Shown here: in pieces, positions 11,452 to 12,955 of the stretch
Layout of the letters: the number at the start of each line of letters is the position of its first letter
Numbering within the stretch: position 1 is the first letter of the stretch
From: Anaerolineae bacterium
GTDB taxonomy: Bacteria; Chloroflexota; Anaerolineae; 4572-78; J111
NCBI GenBank assembly: GCA_023151115.1
Contig: JAKLJP010000094.1
Coordinates: 1-12,955, forward strand
DNA length: 12,955 nucleotides
Reading direction: 5' to 3'
Translations under genes and position numbers: made by a program
The notes under the pieces: model-generated
Databases searched by the model: none
Told to the model about the DNA's origin: nothing
Seen by the model: the letters and a program-made list of their open reading frames with translations, nothing else

Positions 11452-12828
11452 ATGTTGAACTACCACGAAATTATGGACCGGGCCAGAAGCGGCCCTTATA
11501 TCAAAGAAGAAGATTGGGATTTGCAGAAAGTGGCCATGGCCACCCGCCGGTTGGTCAAGAAATATAAACTCAAGTGGGACCCAGAGGTAATTGTCACCGC
11601 CGACCCCGGCCTGGCCGATACCATTTTTGAAGCCGGCCTGGAACTGGCCAAAGAAATTGGGGCTTATTCGCGCAGCAGTGAGCGCATCATCGAATTTGAA
11701 CCCGGCGAATTGGAAGAAGGCATGCGCCTGGCCCCGCAAACCCTGGTCATGGGCGAAGGCAAAGACGCCCGCACCCTCTACGCCCGTAAAATCATGGATG
11801 AACGCCTGCCGCTGGTCTGGGCCGGCAACCCCGGCGCGCCAACGCCGGAAGAGCTGTTCTTGCCCAGCGTTATGAGCTGGATGCAAGAGCCAATTGTGGA
11901 TTTGGTCACCTGCGGCACACTGGTTCAGGTAGATGGCCGGGAAGTGCGCACCGGCGACCCGATTGAGATTATCTCGACCCGGCGCGAGCTGCAATACATG
12001 CGCCAGGGTTTGAAACGGGTGGGCCGGCCCGGCATGGGCATGCTGGCCGCCCAAAGCTCAGTCTCAGAATTGGGCGATTTGGCCGCGGCCCATCCCGATT
12101 ATCTTCGCCCGTGCGACTCGCACCTGGTGCCGATGCTGAATGAGTTAAAAATGGACAATCGTAACATCTCGCGGGCGGTCAACTCGCTGGAGTACGGCAT
12201 GCGCAACGCCTCGCTGCCCTGCGTGATTGTCGGTGGGCTGGGCGGCGACGCGCCCGGTTCGGCGGTGGTCAATGTGGCCTCGTTTATTGTGGCCAATTTG
12301 ACCTGCCTGGCCGATTATCACCTCTGCCACCCGATCCATATTCGCCACGTGGCCACCACCACCCGCAGCGTGATGTGGGTCGAGAACATCGTCCAGCAGG
12401 CCTTTGCCCGCAATGCGCCCTGTATTATTGTCAGCGACATCTACCCCAAAAGCGGCGCGCTGACCCGCGAACTGCTCTATGAAACGGCGGCCAACGCCAT
12501 CGTCATCACTGCCAGCGGCGGCCATCTGGAAGGGTGCGGCTCGGCCGACGGCAACGCCCCCAACGGCACCGGCCTGGAAGCTCGCTTTATGGGTGAGGTG
12601 GGTCACGCCGTCGCCCGGCAAAATTTGTCGCTGGAGGAAGCCAACACTCTGGTGTTGAAGCTGCTCCAAAAATACGAGCACGTCTTTGACTTGCCCGGTG
12701 GCAATCCTGGCGTTCCCTTCGATCAGGCTTACGACATGGTGCATTTGCGTCCGCTCCCCGAATGGCAGCGTATGTACGATGAGGTCAAAGCCGAAGTGCG
12801 GGAGATGGGATTAGCGACGTTGGTTTAG
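11452..12828 (+). CDS. MtmB-type (monomethylamine methyltransferase family) corrinoid methyltransferase lacking pyrrolysine
   Basis: The 458-aa product matches archaeal MtmB in length and block order: EEDWDLQKVAMA (19-30), GRPGMG (191-196), PCDSH (220-224), MLNELKMD (228-235), HPIHIR (293-298), GTGLEARFMGEVGHAVA (372-388). MtmB transfers methyl from monomethylamine to its corrinoid protein and normally carries pyrrolysine at residue 202, encoded by UAG. This ORF has no in-frame UAG before its natural TAG stop. Anchored on GRPGMG, the aligned residue is Leu198 (CTG, 12043-12045). Other MtmB active-site residues as I remember them are changed too: E229 to Leu225, E259 to Ala253, Q333 to Asp329; only Y335 is kept (Tyr331). 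The substrate is therefore probably not methylamine, and the mechanism must do without pyrrolysine, as in MtgB-type MttB relatives. The residue mapping was done by eye against a recalled reference. Confidence 0.85.
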   Translation: MLNYHEIMDRARSGPYIKEEDWDLQKVAMATRRLVKKYKLKWDPEVIVTADPGLADTIFEAGLELAKEIGAYSRSSERIIEFEPGELEEGMRLAPQTLVMGEGKDARTLYARKIMDERLPLVWAGNPGAPTPEELFLPSVMSWMQEPIVDLVTCGTLVQVDGREVRTGDPIEIISTRRELQYMRQGLKRVGRPGMGMLAAQSSVSELGDLAAAHPDYLRPCDSHLVPMLNELKMDNRNISRAVNSLEYGMRNASLPCVIVGGLGGDAPGSAVVNVASFIVANLTCLADYHLCHPIHIRHVATTTRSVMWVENIVQQAFARNAPCIIVSDIYPKSGALTRELLYETAANAIVITASGGHLEGCGSADGNAPNGTGLEARFMGEVGHAVARQNLSLEEANTLVLKLLQKYEHVFDLPGGNPGVPFDQAYDMVHLRPLPEWQRMYDEVKAEVREMGLATLV

Positions 12829-12855
12829 CTCCGTTAAGAGGATATGTTCAAATTT

Positions 12856-12952
12856 TGGAAAAATAGCGCCCTTCGATACGGCTTTCGCTTCGCTTCAGCC
12901 TACTCAGGACGCTATCAAGACCATTTTTCCAGCAAAATCGCATCCTGAGTAG
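12856..12952. repeat. Intergenic inverted-repeat element, continuing to or past the window end
   Basis: CTACTCAGGA (12900-12909) pairs perfectly with TCCTGAGTAG (12943-12952), and TGGAAAAAT (12856-12864) pairs with ATTTTTCCA (12923-12931). The two pairings interlock rather than nest. The CTTCG/GCTTCGCTTCAGCCTACTCAGG style is that of dispersed chromosomal repeats. No terminator with a clear T-run is visible after the methyltransferase gene. Confidence 0.55.
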
Positions 12953-12955
12953 CGC

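Noticed and set aside
11326..12054. 242-codon minus-strand ORF (and another at 12145-12744)
   Set aside because: Both are antisense shadows of the MtmB-like gene and carry no family motif.
12826..12828. TAG stop of the MtmB-like gene as a possible pyrrolysine codon
   Set aside because: The protein already has full MtmB length, with the expected C-terminal helix, at this TAG; reading on enters the repeat region. It is a normal stop.
12844..12948. 34-codon ORF after the methyltransferase (MFKFWKNSALRYG...)
   Set aside because: It lies entirely within the inverted-repeat element, and its AGGA is only one base from the ATG.

Overview
The window looks like part of a free-living bacterial chromosome of the Chloroflexota type (Anaerolineae-like). 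This is inferred from the moderately GC-rich composition, the gene mix (corrinoid methyltransfer proteins, LtrA, F420-reductase-like oxidoreductases, UTRA-type GntR) and many short intergenic repeats. No rRNA, tRNA or CRISPR array was seen, so the taxonomic call is an inference.

Left end (1-1750) is a decayed zone. It holds the 3' end of an IS3-family element, a short unrecognised ORF fragment at the IS edge, a 104-bp palindromic element, the last part of a NarL-type sensor histidine kinase, a response regulator broken by one missing base, a rearranged scrap of a UBP-type zinc-finger gene, and a second palindromic element. A strong hairpin terminator (1691-1730) separates this zone from the next.

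Region 1756-6180 is a divergent stress-type locus. An HxlR regulator with an N-terminal Cys reads leftwards. Five closely spaced genes read rightwards: two tandem F420/NADP-oxidoreductase-like proteins, a DJ-1/PfpI-family protein, an LtrA membrane protein and a GNAT acetyltransferase. A dyad operator between them covers the -35 elements of both proposed promoters. Together this suggests a redox- or electrophile-responsive operon.

Region 6081-8600 reads leftwards. A dienelactone-hydrolase-like gene has lost its 3' end by an apparent deletion that fused it tail-to-tail with the GNAT gene. Upstream lies a 604-residue GH-A-like TIM-barrel protein with a C-terminal Ig-like domain and a clear promoter. 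Between 8600 and 9042 are a candidate leftward small RNA with three hairpins and a U-tract terminator, a short tandem repeat, and a rightward promoter for a nuclease-like/Tudor-like protein (9042-9758).

Right end (9850-12828) is the most interesting part. A GntR/UTRA regulator has its own promoter and a perfect dyad at the predicted transcription start. It is followed by a corrinoid protein and a 458-residue homologue of monomethylamine methyltransferase MtmB. Archaeal MtmB uses pyrrolysine encoded by an in-frame UAG. This gene reads straight through without UAG, has Leu at the aligned position, and has replaced most of the remembered active-site residues. It therefore looks like a non-pyrrolysine MtmB-type methyltransferase for an unknown methyl donor, feeding the adjacent corrinoid protein.

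Three intergenic gaps carry unrelated sequences built to one plan: tandem 7-bp units in two inverted arms.
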